Below are positions 50,626 to 60,619 of a stretch of 64,000 nt of DNA, piece by piece. The stretch covers positions 1 through 64,000 of the forward strand of contig NHEC01000014.1 in the NCBI GenBank assembly GCA_002171655.1. The letters are read 5' to 3'. Under the pieces are notes generated by a model, which made no database searches, was not told the origin of the DNA, and saw only the letters and a program-made list of their open reading frames with translations. The stretch's first letter is position 1. Each line of letters opens with the position of its first letter. The position numbers and the translations under genes were made by a program. The stretch comes from Planctomycetes bacterium TMED75. Its GTDB lineage: Bacteria; Planctomycetota; Phycisphaerae; Phycisphaerales; SM1A02.

Positions 50626-52290
50626 CTACGTCTGAAGCACGCCGGTATTGAACTTGCCTTCGAGGTCCGCGCGCTCTGCAACCTGAAGTGCGAAGGAAAG
50701 TTCGAAACGTGTCTTGGCCGGATCAATGATCCGGTCGAGCCAGCCGCGGGCAGCTCCGTATCGAATGTCCTGCTGTTCATGATAGGAATCAGAAATCGCC
50801 TTGAGGAGTTCGGCCCGCATGTTTTCATCAACCTCCTCACCCCGTCTTTTTCGAGCAGAAAGATCGATCTGAAGCAGGGTACTTGCTGCTTGGGCAGCGC
50901 CCATCACCGAACACTTCGAACCAGGCCAGGCAAGGGTGAGCAATGGGTCGAATGCGCGACCGCACATTGCATAATTCCCCGCCCCGTAGCTGGAATTGAG
51001 GATCAAAGAGATCTTCGGCACCACACAGTTGGCCATTGCATTGACCATTTTCGCCCCAGACCGAATGATTCCCCCCTGTTCGCTGTCACGACCAACCATG
51101 AATCCGGTCGTATCACTGATAAATACGAGGGGGATTCCTCTTTGATTACAGTCCATGATGAAGCGTGCAGACTTATCTGCGCTGTCGTCGTAGATCACTG
51201 CGGGCATGTTCATGGAGCTGGTTGGCCCCGATTTACCTCCGGGCATCTTACGTTGAGTCATCTTCTTTTGATTAGCAACGATTCCGCAAGGTCTCCCACC
51301 AATTCTGGCATAGCAGCACAAAAGTGACTGTCCATATTCTGCACGGTAGACATCAGCCGAATCACCGTCGACAAAGCAGTCAATCAGCTCTTCCATGTCG
51401 TACTGACTGCCAGGAGTACTTGTGAATACTTCGTAGATCTCCTCCGGCTTGCGTCGAGGCTCTGACACCTCAAAGGGAGGATCCCCCACCACAGGAACCG
51501 ACTTGTATGCAAGCATGAGGCGCTGAATGCGCGTGAGACAGTGCTCATCATCAGGCTCGTGAAAATCAACGGTTCCAGAAATTTCAGAGTGCATGGAGGC
51601 CCCGCCAAGTTCCTCGGAATCCACCTCCTGGCCGATAGCCGCTTTCACCAGAGCGGGACCCGCAAGATACAAACCGCTGCCTTCGGTCATGAGAAGCGTG
51701 TCGCAAAGAACGGGAAGGTAGCCTCCACCCGCGACACAGTTGCCCATGATCGCAGCGATTTGGGGGATACCCTGAGCGGAAAGGACCGCGTTGTTACGAA
51801 AGATGCGGCCGAAGTCGTCAGTATCAGGAAAGACATCCTCCTGGAGTGGCAGGAAGACACCAGCCGAATCGACGAGGTAGATCAGGGGCAGCTTCGCACG
51901 CTGTGCGATGTGCTGTGCACGAATGATCTTCTTGCACGTCATGGGGAAGAAGGCCCCCGCTTTCACCGTCGCATCATTGGCAATGATCATGGAGAGCCTG
52001 CCACCGACTTGACCGACCACGACTACGACACCTGCACCCGGTGCACCGCCGTATTCCTGATACATGCCCCAGGCGGCCCACATGCCGAGCTCCATGGGAA
52101 CGGTCCCTGCATCCAGCAGGCCTTCGATCCGCTCCCGGGCGGTCATTCGACCATGGGCATGCTGCCTGGAGGCCCCCTTTTCTCCTCCTCCCTGAGCGAT
52201 TTGTGCCTCAGTCAGGGCATAGGAATCAGCGGTTTCCGCTAAGGACGGCTCTGAATGCCCATTCTGGGCTTGATCTGGGTTGGTGGACAT
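50626..52290 (-). CDS. Acyl-CoA carboxylase carboxyltransferase (beta) subunit
   Basis: [77 protein letters not shown]. Confidence 0.9.
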   Translation of the reverse strand: MSTNPDQAQNGHSEPSLAETADSYALTEAQIAQGGGEKGASRQHAHGRMTARERIEGLLDAGTVPMELGMWAAWGMYQEYGGAPGAGVVVVVGQVGGRLSMIIANDATVKAGAFFPMTCKKIIRAQHIAQRAKLPLIYLVDSAGVFLPLQEDVFPDTDDFGRIFRNNAVLSAQGIPQIAAIMGNCVAGGGYLPVLCDTLLMTEGSGLYLAGPALVKAAIGQEVDSEELGGASMHSEISGTVDFHEPDDEHCLTRIQRLMLAYKSVPVVGDPPFEVSEPRRKPEEIYEVFTSTPGSQYDMEELIDCFVDGDSADVYRAEYGQSLLCCYARIGGRPCGIVANQKKMTQRKMPGGKSGPTSSMNMPAVIYDDSADKSARFIMDCNQRGIPLVFISDTTGFMVGRDSEQGGIIRSGAKMVNAMANCVVPKISLILNSSYGAGNYAMCGRAFDPLLTLAWPGSKCSVMGAAQAASTLLQIDLSARKRRGEEVDENMRAELLKAISDSYHEQQDIRYGAARGWLDRIIDPAKTRFELSFALQVAERADLEGKFNTGVLQT

Positions 52291-52456
52291 GAAGGTAGTT
52301 TATCAGTCGCCTCAAGCAGAGTCCTGCTGGAATCGGTTCCTTGCCATGGGAGACCCCCCGCGGTATCCTTCTCGATCCATTGGAAAATACAAAAACAAGC
52401 TTCCGCAGGCGCGGAACACCTGTCCACCAGATGTGGACAGACCAGACGGATCCAAC

Positions 52457-52726
52457 ATGACCATCACCCAACAGAAGAAATCCGAGCTCATCAGTGAACA
52501 TGGCCGAGCCGGAACAGACACGGGTTCTCCAGAAGTGCAAATTGCCGTTCTCTCAGAGCGGATCAATGCACTCCAGGGCCACTTTAAGAACAACCACAAG
52601 GATCACGCGAGCCGAAGAGGCCTGCTTATGCTTGTGGGACGCCGTAATCGGCTCTTGAGGTATCTGGCCAGAACCAATCGACCGAGCTATCTCGAACTGA
52701 TCAAGAAGCTGGGACTCAGAAAGTAA
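52457..52726 (+). CDS. rpsO: 30S ribosomal protein S15
   Basis: [50 protein letters not shown]. Confidence 0.96.
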   Translation: MTITQQKKSELISEHGRAGTDTGSPEVQIAVLSERINALQGHFKNNHKDHASRRGLLMLVGRRNRLLRYLARTNRPSYLELIKKLGLRK

Positions 52727-52920
52727 ATTGCATTGGTTCCGGACGTACCCGGAGCATGCATTCACACATGCCACGAATCGGCAGTGGGCGGATCGCATCA
52801 GCGATTGAACGCCTGTGCACTCCGCCTTCTGCCGGGGTTCGTGGTTTCAAGAGGCATCAGACTAGACAGAATTTCGTCTCATGCCAGAGGTGGCCAAGGG
52901 TCACTTAACAGGAGTACACC

Positions 52921-55074
52921 ATGACCAAGACCGTTGTAGAACGAGAAATTGGCGGCCGTATGATGCGGATGGAGACAGGACGGGTAGCCAAGCTGGCTTC
53001 CGGAGCTGTCATCATCAGCTACGACGAGACTGCAGTGCTTTCAACCTGCGTCCGGGCAGACCCACGACCAGGACTCGACTTCTTCCCCCTCCAATGCGAT
53101 TATCGGGAAAAGCTCAGCGCCGGCGGCAAGTTCCCAGGCGGGTTCCGCAAGCGCGAAGGCGCTCCAAGCGAAAAAGAAATCCTCACCATGAGAATGATGG
53201 ACCGCCCAATGCGTCCACTGTTTCCAGATGGTTTCATTGATGAAGTGCAGATCCAATGCTGGGTGATGTCCCATGACGGCCAGAACGATGCCGACGTGGT
53301 GGCTTGCTGTGGAGCTTCGGCAGCAGCACACATTTCGGATGCCCCCTTCGAGGGCCCCATCGCGACGGTTCGAATCGCACGAATCTACACTGATGCGGGT
53401 GCCGAATTCGTCCTCAACCCTTCCCAAGCCCAAATTGAGTTCAGTGATCTCGACTTGGTCCTTTCGGGTCACAAGGACGGGATCAACATGATTGAGGTTG
53501 GCGCCGCTGAGATCAGCGAAGCAGATCTCATCGAGGCCATGAAATTTGGCATCAAGGAAGGTATCAACCCCATTCTGGAGTTGATCGAGGAACTGCGAGA
53601 GAAGTGCAATGCTCCTGAAAAGCGCATGGGCAAACTTGCGCTGCCCAGTGAAGATGTCATGGACGTCGTGAAGAGTGCGATTTATGACGAACTCGTCGAA
53701 GCACGTAAGCTCAAAGGAAAGCAGATCCGCAACGACAAGGTTGCAGAACTTCGTGAGAAGGTCCTGCATGAGCACTTCGCTCTCCCCGAAGGTGGCGATT
53801 ACGTCAGCTACAAGCACGCTGAAACCCGCAGAAAGGACGCGGTCGAGTCGTTCCGCAAGCTTGAGAAGAAGATCACCCACATGCTCATCGCCGAACACGG
53901 GATCAGAGCTGAAGGGCGTGGACTGGATGTGATTAGAGACATCGAGATGGAACCCTCCATCTTCCCCAGAACACATGGATCAGCCTTCTTCCAGCGAGGT
54001 GAAACTCAGAGCCTCGTGACCTGCGTTCTTGGTACTCTCAAGGGGGAACAGATCGTGGACGGCTTGATGCCGGAATATGCCAAGAAGTTCTATCTCCACT
54101 ACAACTTCCCCCCCTTCTGCACCGGAGAAGCCGGACGGATCATGGGACCGGGCAGACGAGAGCTGGGCCACGGCTCACTTGCAGAGAAGTCACTTCTCGG
54201 AATCCTTCCTTCCAGTGAAGATTTTCCCTACACCATCAGACTGGTTTCCGACATCACGGAATCAAACGGGTCCTCTTCAATGGCCTCGGTCTGTGGAGGC
54301 TGCCTCGCACTGATGGACGCTGGAGTTCCGATCATCAACATCTGTGCAGGCATCTCAGTTGGTCGATTCACCTCTTCCGAAGGAAAGGTCACTCATGTGA
54401 TGGACATCCTGGGTGAAGAGGACTTCTTCGGCGAAATGGACTTCAAGGTTTCAGGTACTGTCGACGGCATCACCGGGATTCAGCTCGACCTCAAGGCGAG
54501 AGGCCTGGACCTGGATGAGGTCGCCGTGATCTTTGAGAAAGCCAAGACCGGTCGGCTTCAGATCATCGATCAGATCAAGTCGGTACTTCCCGAGCCTCGC
54601 GAAGATATCTCGAAGTATGCACCAAGAATCATGACCGTGAAGATCGATCCGGACAAGATCGGCAAGCTCATCGGCCCTGGAGGCAAGACCATTCGCTCCA
54701 TTCAGGAACGGACGGGCGCTCAGGTGGATGTCGAGGAAGACGGCACTGTCTTCATCGCCAGCGTCAACGCCGAGGGTGGCATGCAGGCCCGTGCGGAAGT
54801 GGAAGCACTGGGAGCCGAAATCAAGGTCGGGTCTGTATACGACGCCAAGGTGGTCTCAACCAAGGACTTTGGGTGCTTCGTCGAGCTGGCACCGGGAACT
54901 GACGCCATGTGCCACATCTCGGAATTGGATTCCGGCTATGTAGAAAACGTGGAAAAAGTTGTTTCCGTGGGCGACGTCATCAAGGTCAAGGTAATCAACG
55001 TCGACGAAAACGGCAGAATCAAGGTTTCTCGCAAGGCCCTTATGGGAGAGGCAGTTGCAAGCGAAAAGAACTGA
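52921..55074 (+). CDS. pnp: Polyribonucleotide nucleotidyltransferase
   Basis: RNase PH-like repeats (FFPLQCDYREKLSAGGKFPGGFRKREG; PFTIRL-like FPYTIRLVSDITESNGSSSMASVCGG), KH (KIGKLIGPGGKTIRSIQ), S1 (DFGCFVELAPGTDAMCHISEL). Confidence 0.97.
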   Translation: MTKTVVEREIGGRMMRMETGRVAKLASGAVIISYDETAVLSTCVRADPRPGLDFFPLQCDYREKLSAGGKFPGGFRKREGAPSEKEILTMRMMDRPMRPLFPDGFIDEVQIQCWVMSHDGQNDADVVACCGASAAAHISDAPFEGPIATVRIARIYTDAGAEFVLNPSQAQIEFSDLDLVLSGHKDGINMIEVGAAEISEADLIEAMKFGIKEGINPILELIEELREKCNAPEKRMGKLALPSEDVMDVVKSAIYDELVEARKLKGKQIRNDKVAELREKVLHEHFALPEGGDYVSYKHAETRRKDAVESFRKLEKKITHMLIAEHGIRAEGRGLDVIRDIEMEPSIFPRTHGSAFFQRGETQSLVTCVLGTLKGEQIVDGLMPEYAKKFYLHYNFPPFCTGEAGRIMGPGRRELGHGSLAEKSLLGILPSSEDFPYTIRLVSDITESNGSSSMASVCGGCLALMDAGVPIINICAGISVGRFTSSEGKVTHVMDILGEEDFFGEMDFKVSGTVDGITGIQLDLKARGLDLDEVAVIFEKAKTGRLQIIDQIKSVLPEPREDISKYAPRIMTVKIDPDKIGKLIGPGGKTIRSIQERTGAQVDVEEDGTVFIASVNAEGGMQARAEVEALGAEIKVGSVYDAKVVSTKDFGCFVELAPGTDAMCHISELDSGYVENVEKVVSVGDVIKVKVINVDENGRIKVSRKALMGEAVASEKN

Positions 55075-55120
55075 TTCCCCCCCTTTGAAATCCCTTATTA
55101 GAACTCAATGATGTAAATTT

Positions 55121-55157
55121 AAAACAACAGGCGCCAGAAGGGCGCCTGTTGTTTTTT
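55121..55157 (+). terminator. Terminator downstream of pnp
   Basis: AAAACAACAGGCGCC agaag GGCGCCTGTTGTTTT TT, 15 bp perfect stem. Confidence 0.9.
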
Positions 55158-55257
55158 CCCAGAGCACTTGCATATGTGGGAAGAAATGTTCAAACTGTTT
55201 GAGATAGTTGAAACCGGGCTAACAGGATCCAAGTTCATTTGAGGCGGTGCAGCGGAC

Positions 55258-55524
55258 ATGACTGAGACGGGAAAGATCAATACCCTGGAGACCGTTGAGG
55301 GCGAAGTGAAGTGGTTTGATGCCCGCAAGGGCTTCGGCTTCATTGTGGGCCCTGAAAACCAGGACATCTTCGTCCATTTCTCCGTAATCGATCAGGAATC
55401 CGGGTTCCGGACACTTAAGGACGGAGAGCGTGTGGTCTACAGTGCCACACAGGGCGACAAGGGATGGTCGGCGACACATGCCAAGGCCCTGGACCGATCC
55501 AGCGTCGGTTCGACCACGGACTGA
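55258..55524 (+). CDS. Cold-shock domain protein
   Basis: GEVKWFDARKGFGFIVGPENQDIFVHFSVI. Confidence 0.92.
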   Translation: MTETGKINTLETVEGEVKWFDARKGFGFIVGPENQDIFVHFSVIDQESGFRTLKDGERVVYSATQGDKGWSATHAKALDRSSVGSTTD

Positions 55525-55571
55525 CTGCAGTCCGAGTCAGTCCATTTCAGCCATGACAGGCGGTTTACCCG

Positions 55572-56447
55572 ATGAAATTCGGCATTGAAGCTGTACTTGT
55601 GGCCTCGCTGGTAGCCGCAGTAGTCACGGCGGTTGTTCTGCATTTCAGGCTGAAACGACGAGAGTTGCAGGCCCGTGCAGCAGAACGTCGTGCCGCCAAG
55701 GCAGAGCGACTTGCGGAACTTGGTTCGATGACCGGCGGACTGGCTCATGAGATTAAAAACCCGCTGTCGACAGTGGTACTCAATGCGCAACTCCTCAAGG
55801 AGGAAGTTGATGAGTCCAATATCAAAGACGAACACTCCGAGAGAATAGGCCGCAGAACGGACGCGCTTCAGAGGGAAGCAGAACGACTTCGAGAAATCCT
55901 CGAGGATTTCCTCCGCTTTGCCGGTCGGATGAAACTGGATCCAACCTCAACTGATGTCAAGGTGCTGGTGGACCAGCTGGTGGATTTCTTCCATCCACAA
56001 TGCGAACGTGCCGGCGTATTGCTGCGCGAGGACTTCCAATCTGATTCACTTATGGCCCGGGTCGACGACAGTCTGCTGAAGCAGGCGATTCTCAACCTAC
56101 TCATCAATGCCCTCCAATCCATGGAAGGGCTTGAGAAGGAGCACAAAGAGCTTCTGGTGAGGCTTGAACACAGTGCGGGAGAGCTTGGAATTCATGTCAT
56201 CGACCAGGGGAAAGGGATTACCCCGGACCAACTGGAATCGATCTTCAGACCGTATGTATCCACGAAATCAGGGGGAACAGGATTGGGACTGCCGACCACT
56301 CAACGAATTGTTGAGGAGCACGGAGGCAGAATCGAGGTTCACTCTGTGCCGGGACAGGGAAGTGACTTCACCATTAGGATCCCGATTGATGGCCCCACGG
56401 ATACCGAAAGTTCCACAGACCCCGGTCAATCAAGGAAGTCCATCTGA
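55572..56447 (+). CDS. Sensor histidine kinase
   Basis: GLAHEIKNPLSTV H-box, NLLINALQSM, DQGKGITPDQLESIFRPYVSTKSGGTGLGLPTTQRIVEEHGG. Confidence 0.9.
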   Translation: MKFGIEAVLVASLVAAVVTAVVLHFRLKRRELQARAAERRAAKAERLAELGSMTGGLAHEIKNPLSTVVLNAQLLKEEVDESNIKDEHSERIGRRTDALQREAERLREILEDFLRFAGRMKLDPTSTDVKVLVDQLVDFFHPQCERAGVLLREDFQSDSLMARVDDSLLKQAILNLLINALQSMEGLEKEHKELLVRLEHSAGELGIHVIDQGKGITPDQLESIFRPYVSTKSGGTGLGLPTTQRIVEEHGGRIEVHSVPGQGSDFTIRIPIDGPTDTESSTDPGQSRKSI

Positions 56448-57730
56448 CGCAGGCGTTCCGGGACGTATTCCTCGGTGACGTAGGAAATATCCTTGGTGAT
56501 GAGGGACTCCACTTCCATCTTGAATCCGTTACCCAGCATCTTCTTGATTTCAGTCTGCCAGTGCCGACGGTCCTTGAACCATGGGTACTCAGCGATTTGC
56601 TTGGCGCGAGTACGGTCTCGATCACTCAAGGCAATTTTTACATCATCTGAAAGACCACACCGCTCGTAATCGACAGCACGTATGCCAAGATATTTTGCCT
56701 CGGGAACAGCCATACGCTCGCTTTCATAGGCAAGGTTGATGGATCCCTGCTTGATCACGCTGTAGATGTAGTGACCCCAAGGATCGCAATCAAGCAGGCA
56801 ATAGATGGGGAGACCCAGTTCATTATGCAGCCGGTGCAGCAGGCGACGGACACCTCGTGGGGGTTGCCCGGAACCTTCGGTAAGAATGCAATTATGCGTC
56901 TCCCAGAACCGATCTTCGTTGAAACGACTCCAGACAGTGTCTTTCTCTACGTGAAGAACAAACTTGGCTTCCGACTTGCCAAACTTGATGACATTTGGCT
57001 CGCAGATCGAAGGTATTGCATAACCGCCACTGCCCATCCTTCGGCAATTGATTTCGTCACCTTTGTCAAACACCGTGATATTTCCGACCATGGTGCCGCG
57101 CTTCTTGGCGAACACATGCAAATCCTCTCGCAATGTAGCCAGAGTCACTTCGATGTCTTCAAGGATGGTGTCTGATTCCGACTGCTCGTCGAAAGTCTTC
57201 TCCTTGGTTCCCTGAATGGTGTGCAAACTCTTGTAGTACATGCCGCGAAGACTCAGCGTCTTTCCTACTTCGACAAGGTCCTTGCAGCCCTTGGCGAGGA
57301 GCAAGGTTTGCATGAACTTTCGAGCTTGATTGAGATTGAATAATTCTCGCCGCTGAGTATTTGACCCCATTTCCAGAATGCGTTTGGCGCGATTGAAGCG
57401 CATATTGGAGACTGCCCGGGTAGGGACCTCCATGAACGGATCCTGTTCGGCCAGACTCGAATCGACTACTTCAGTAGCCAGCTCATTAATCCGAGAGATG
57501 GTGAACTTGTTTCGATCTTTGGTGGAAAGGCCCGTTGGGGACTTGGCGCGCTTCTTGAGAATCTTGCCTTCCTTGCGGACGGGGGGGCTTCCCTTGGACC
57601 GGGACACCTTCTTCTTGGTTGCTGCCTTCTTGGTAGCGGTTTTCCTAGAAGTCTTCTTCTTCCGCGAAGGGGCAGAGGCCCTTGCCGAGGTCTTTGTTGT
57701 TTTTTTTGAAGCAGTCTTTTTCTTGGCCAT
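56426..57730 (-). CDS. top6A: DNA topoisomerase VI subunit A (Spo11-like), with basic N-terminal extension
   Basis: LSLRGMYYKSLHTI (candidate catalytic Tyr region), Toprim-like LPIYCLLDCDPWGHYIYSVIKQGS; N-term KKKTASKKTTKTSARASAPSRKKKTSRKTATKKAATKKK. Confidence 0.9.
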   Translation of the reverse strand: MAKKKTASKKTTKTSARASAPSRKKKTSRKTATKKAATKKKVSRSKGSPPVRKEGKILKKRAKSPTGLSTKDRNKFTISRINELATEVVDSSLAEQDPFMEVPTRAVSNMRFNRAKRILEMGSNTQRRELFNLNQARKFMQTLLLAKGCKDLVEVGKTLSLRGMYYKSLHTIQGTKEKTFDEQSESDTILEDIEVTLATLREDLHVFAKKRGTMVGNITVFDKGDEINCRRMGSGGYAIPSICEPNVIKFGKSEAKFVLHVEKDTVWSRFNEDRFWETHNCILTEGSGQPPRGVRRLLHRLHNELGLPIYCLLDCDPWGHYIYSVIKQGSINLAYESERMAVPEAKYLGIRAVDYERCGLSDDVKIALSDRDRTRAKQIAEYPWFKDRRHWQTEIKKMLGNGFKMEVESLITKDISYVTEEYVPERLRQMDFLD

Positions 57731-57733
57731 GTT

Positions 57734-59599
57734 TTATTTGCCTGACTTCCTCGGCTTGCTTACCGCACGCTTCTTCAAAGCCCTTGCTGCGTTTTTCTTT
57801 TTTGGGGGACTTGCATCCGAGTTACCAAAGAGATCTTCATCTGGATCCATCGGCCCAGAAACATCTCGGATGACCACATCTCCGTCCCTGGCCAGAGCTC
57901 CTCCATCATCGACAACCCGACCTTCGTCATCGAGCACATTGTCGGCCTCAGCGGTCTTGGACTCAGCTCGTCTGAGCAACGCGTCATAGACGAGACCTGC
58001 TTCGGTTCCAGTGATTGCTTCACAACTTCGAGAAATCTCACCGATATATCGTGCGAAGACATCTCGTCGCTGGGATTCGCGTTTCATCCGCATCCGACGA
58101 CGCAAGTACGTTCCAAGTTTGCGGCCACACTCCTGCAGAGCGAGCTTCATTTCCTTGCGGATTTCATCGTAGTCAGCGATCGCTTCCTTGGACTCGCTAG
58201 TGAATGGAACCCAAACACTAGCCATGTGGATCATGATCACAAGGGGTCCAGAGGGAAGGCTGGACCGCGACTGGGTCAGACCGTAGTTTTTCCAGGATGC
58301 TTCCATGGCGGCCTTGAACGAACAACACGCTGATTGCTGGTAGAGAAGCGGAACGCGATTTGCGAACCTCAGAACACGAGCAAGCTCATCACCGGGGAGC
58401 GAACCTCCGTAGGCGATACCAACCTCAATCTGGAATGGATTTCCTCGGTATACAGTGGGTGGCCTGCAAGAAGCGGTAAAAAACTCTGCCTCAACTTCTT
58501 TGAGCAGTCCAGCGAGCAGAGCCTTGCTGCCGATTGGAACGAGGCAGTTCGTTGGCGGAGACATGATCTTGACCTGCTGGATGGCCTCGTAGAGCTTCTC
58601 CGCGTCTTGATGCTCGACCTGTTTGATCCAGGTGCGATCAGTCAACTCCGCCCGTCTGCAGATTTCCTTAGCGACATTGGGACCAACCCGGCAGAATTCA
58701 TTCTTGAAGAACGCACCAAGCTGTGTTGACGATGTGCGCTCGAGCATCTGAATAAGGGTCCCAAGCTCAATACCCTTTGGGTGAGGTTTTATCTCCGAGG
58801 GCTCGGGCGGCAGTTCTTGGACCCCACGCGGAAAATCAGATCGTTCGTTCCCTGGGCTCAGGTAGGTAATGGAAGCATGGGGATTGGCAATGGCCGTTTG
58901 CTCAAGATATTCACCGATCGATTGTCGGCCTTTGAGATATCGGCCTTCCAATTCAATTGAGACCTGGGTTCCGCTCCCGTTTGGGAAGAGCTCATCCGCC
59001 GATGCTTTCTCAGTTTCACTCACCACATCTGCACGGTTCTTGGAAGTATCCATCTTCAGGACCACTTCGTGAGATGGTTTTCGCTTCGACGTCTTTGTGA
59101 CGATGACGACCGGCTGCCCTGTAGTCATCAATCCGTACATTCCGGCAGCAGAGATTCCAATCCCCTGCTGCCCTCTGCTCATTTTCAGTCGATGAAACTT
59201 GGAACCGTACAGAAGCTTGCCGAATATGTTCTCGATCTGCTTGCGAACAATTCCTGGACCATTATCTCGAATGGTGATTCGAAAACGAGTCTCACCAAGC
59301 TGCAGGACCTCCACATGAAGATCTGGAAGAATATTGGCTTCTTCACATGCATCCAATGCGTTGTCAACTGCTTCTTTGACCGTAGTGAGCATGGCTTTGC
59401 GTGGATTATCGAATCCAAGCAGATGCCGGTTTTTGGCGAAGAATTCACTGACAGAGATCTCACGCTGGCGAGAAGCCATCTCCTCAGCCGTGCTTCCACG
59501 TGTGGAACCCTTCTTCTTGCGGTCGGGTTGCTTTGTCTTGTCTGTAGCTGGCACGGTACTGGGTATGCTCACTGGATGACCTGCGAATGACGGAATCAA
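57734..59599 (-). CDS. top6B: DNA topoisomerase VI subunit B (GHKL ATPase), with basic C-terminal tail
   Basis: VKEAVDNALDACEEANILPD, IRDNGPGIVRKQIENIFGKLLYGSKFHRLKMSRGQQGIGISAAGMYGLMTTGQPV; 3 nt upstream of subunit A. Confidence 0.92.
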   Translation of the reverse strand: MIPSFAGHPVSIPSTVPATDKTKQPDRKKKGSTRGSTAEEMASRQREISVSEFFAKNRHLLGFDNPRKAMLTTVKEAVDNALDACEEANILPDLHVEVLQLGETRFRITIRDNGPGIVRKQIENIFGKLLYGSKFHRLKMSRGQQGIGISAAGMYGLMTTGQPVVIVTKTSKRKPSHEVVLKMDTSKNRADVVSETEKASADELFPNGSGTQVSIELEGRYLKGRQSIGEYLEQTAIANPHASITYLSPGNERSDFPRGVQELPPEPSEIKPHPKGIELGTLIQMLERTSSTQLGAFFKNEFCRVGPNVAKEICRRAELTDRTWIKQVEHQDAEKLYEAIQQVKIMSPPTNCLVPIGSKALLAGLLKEVEAEFFTASCRPPTVYRGNPFQIEVGIAYGGSLPGDELARVLRFANRVPLLYQQSACCSFKAAMEASWKNYGLTQSRSSLPSGPLVIMIHMASVWVPFTSESKEAIADYDEIRKEMKLALQECGRKLGTYLRRRMRMKRESQRRDVFARYIGEISRSCEAITGTEAGLVYDALLRRAESKTAEADNVLDDEGRVVDDGGALARDGDVVIRDVSGPMDPDEDLFGNSDASPPKKKNAARALKKRAVSKPRKSGK

Positions 59600-59785
59600 C
59601 CACTCGGATTCGCCGTGCAGGGATTGGGCGATGAGAAGCTCACCAGCCCTTCCGGGGGATACTCGACCTCCTTGCCGAGCACGACCAGAAGAATCCTAAC
59701 CGAAGGAAGTTCATGGGTCTCTGATCAAGAAAATCCGGTATGATTTCGACCCGTTTGACCCATCAATCCCAGGAGACTCAGAACC

Positions 59786-60256
59786 ATGGAAACGACACTC
59801 ATCATTCTCAAGCCCGACGCCGTGCAAAGAGGCCTCATGGGACGAATCATTTCGAGGTTTGAGGACAAGGGCCTCCAGGTTGTTGGTGGCAAGTTCATGA
59901 AGATCTCCCAGGAACTCGCCAGTGAGCACTACAAGGATCACGTTGAAAGACCGTTTTACGCCAGCTTGGTCAATTTCATGACCAGCTCCCCTGTTCTGGT
60001 CCTTGCCTTGCGAGGAAATGGCGCGATTGCTGTCTGTCGAAGCATGATGGGAGCCACATTTGGATCTCAAGCGGCTTCGGGGACGATCAGAGGTGATTTC
60101 GGGGTCTCCAATTCATTCAATCTGATTCATGGCTCGGACTCGCCTGAAAGTGCCGGAAGGGAGCTGAAGCTCTTCTTCACTGAAGGAGAAGTGCTTCAGT
60201 GGGACCGAGCCAGTGAAGGCTGGATCTACGACCTTTCCAGTGGAACCGCTGAGTAA
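59786..60256 (+). CDS. ndk: Nucleoside diphosphate kinase
   Basis: METTLIILKPDAVQRGLMGRIISRFEDKGLQVVGGKFM, ASGTIRGDFGVSNSFNLIHGSDSPESAGREL. Confidence 0.95.
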   Translation: METTLIILKPDAVQRGLMGRIISRFEDKGLQVVGGKFMKISQELASEHYKDHVERPFYASLVNFMTSSPVLVLALRGNGAIAVCRSMMGATFGSQAASGTIRGDFGVSNSFNLIHGSDSPESAGRELKLFFTEGEVLQWDRASEGWIYDLSSGTAE

Positions 60257-60550
60257 AGCTTGAGCGCTGCTGAATGCGAAAAAGAGCGCCAAGGTCCGAA
60301 TAACATAAATCCATTCATGAAATGGACTTGTGACACGGCAAGCCAGCCGCTCCGGCAGAATCCTCAGGATAAATGAAATCTGCGCAACCCATTGCTGCGT
60401 AACTCATATCAAGAACGATGTTGCGGACGAACCACCCCACTGCGGCCGTCGTAACAGATCACGTAAAGCTTTGCTCCAACAGCAGTACACGCTGACGGAG
60501 AGCACAAGGTGAAGTGTGAGCACATCGACGGCATTTGGGTGGCTCGACGA

Positions 60551-60600
60551 ATGGGGACATCACTCTACGGCGTGAATCACGTCGGCTGTCGTGTCCCCAT
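60551..60600 (+). promoter_or_regulatory. Possible structured leader upstream of the sigma-70 gene
   Basis: Perfect 9-bp inverted repeat ATGGGGACA (60551-60559) / TGTCCCCAT (60592-60600). Confidence 0.35.
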
Positions 60601-60619
60601 ATCAGGAGCTGCCCACATC

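Noticed and set aside
53041-53976. 311 aa minus-strand ORF opposite pnp
   Set aside because: Shadow ORF of a highly conserved gene.
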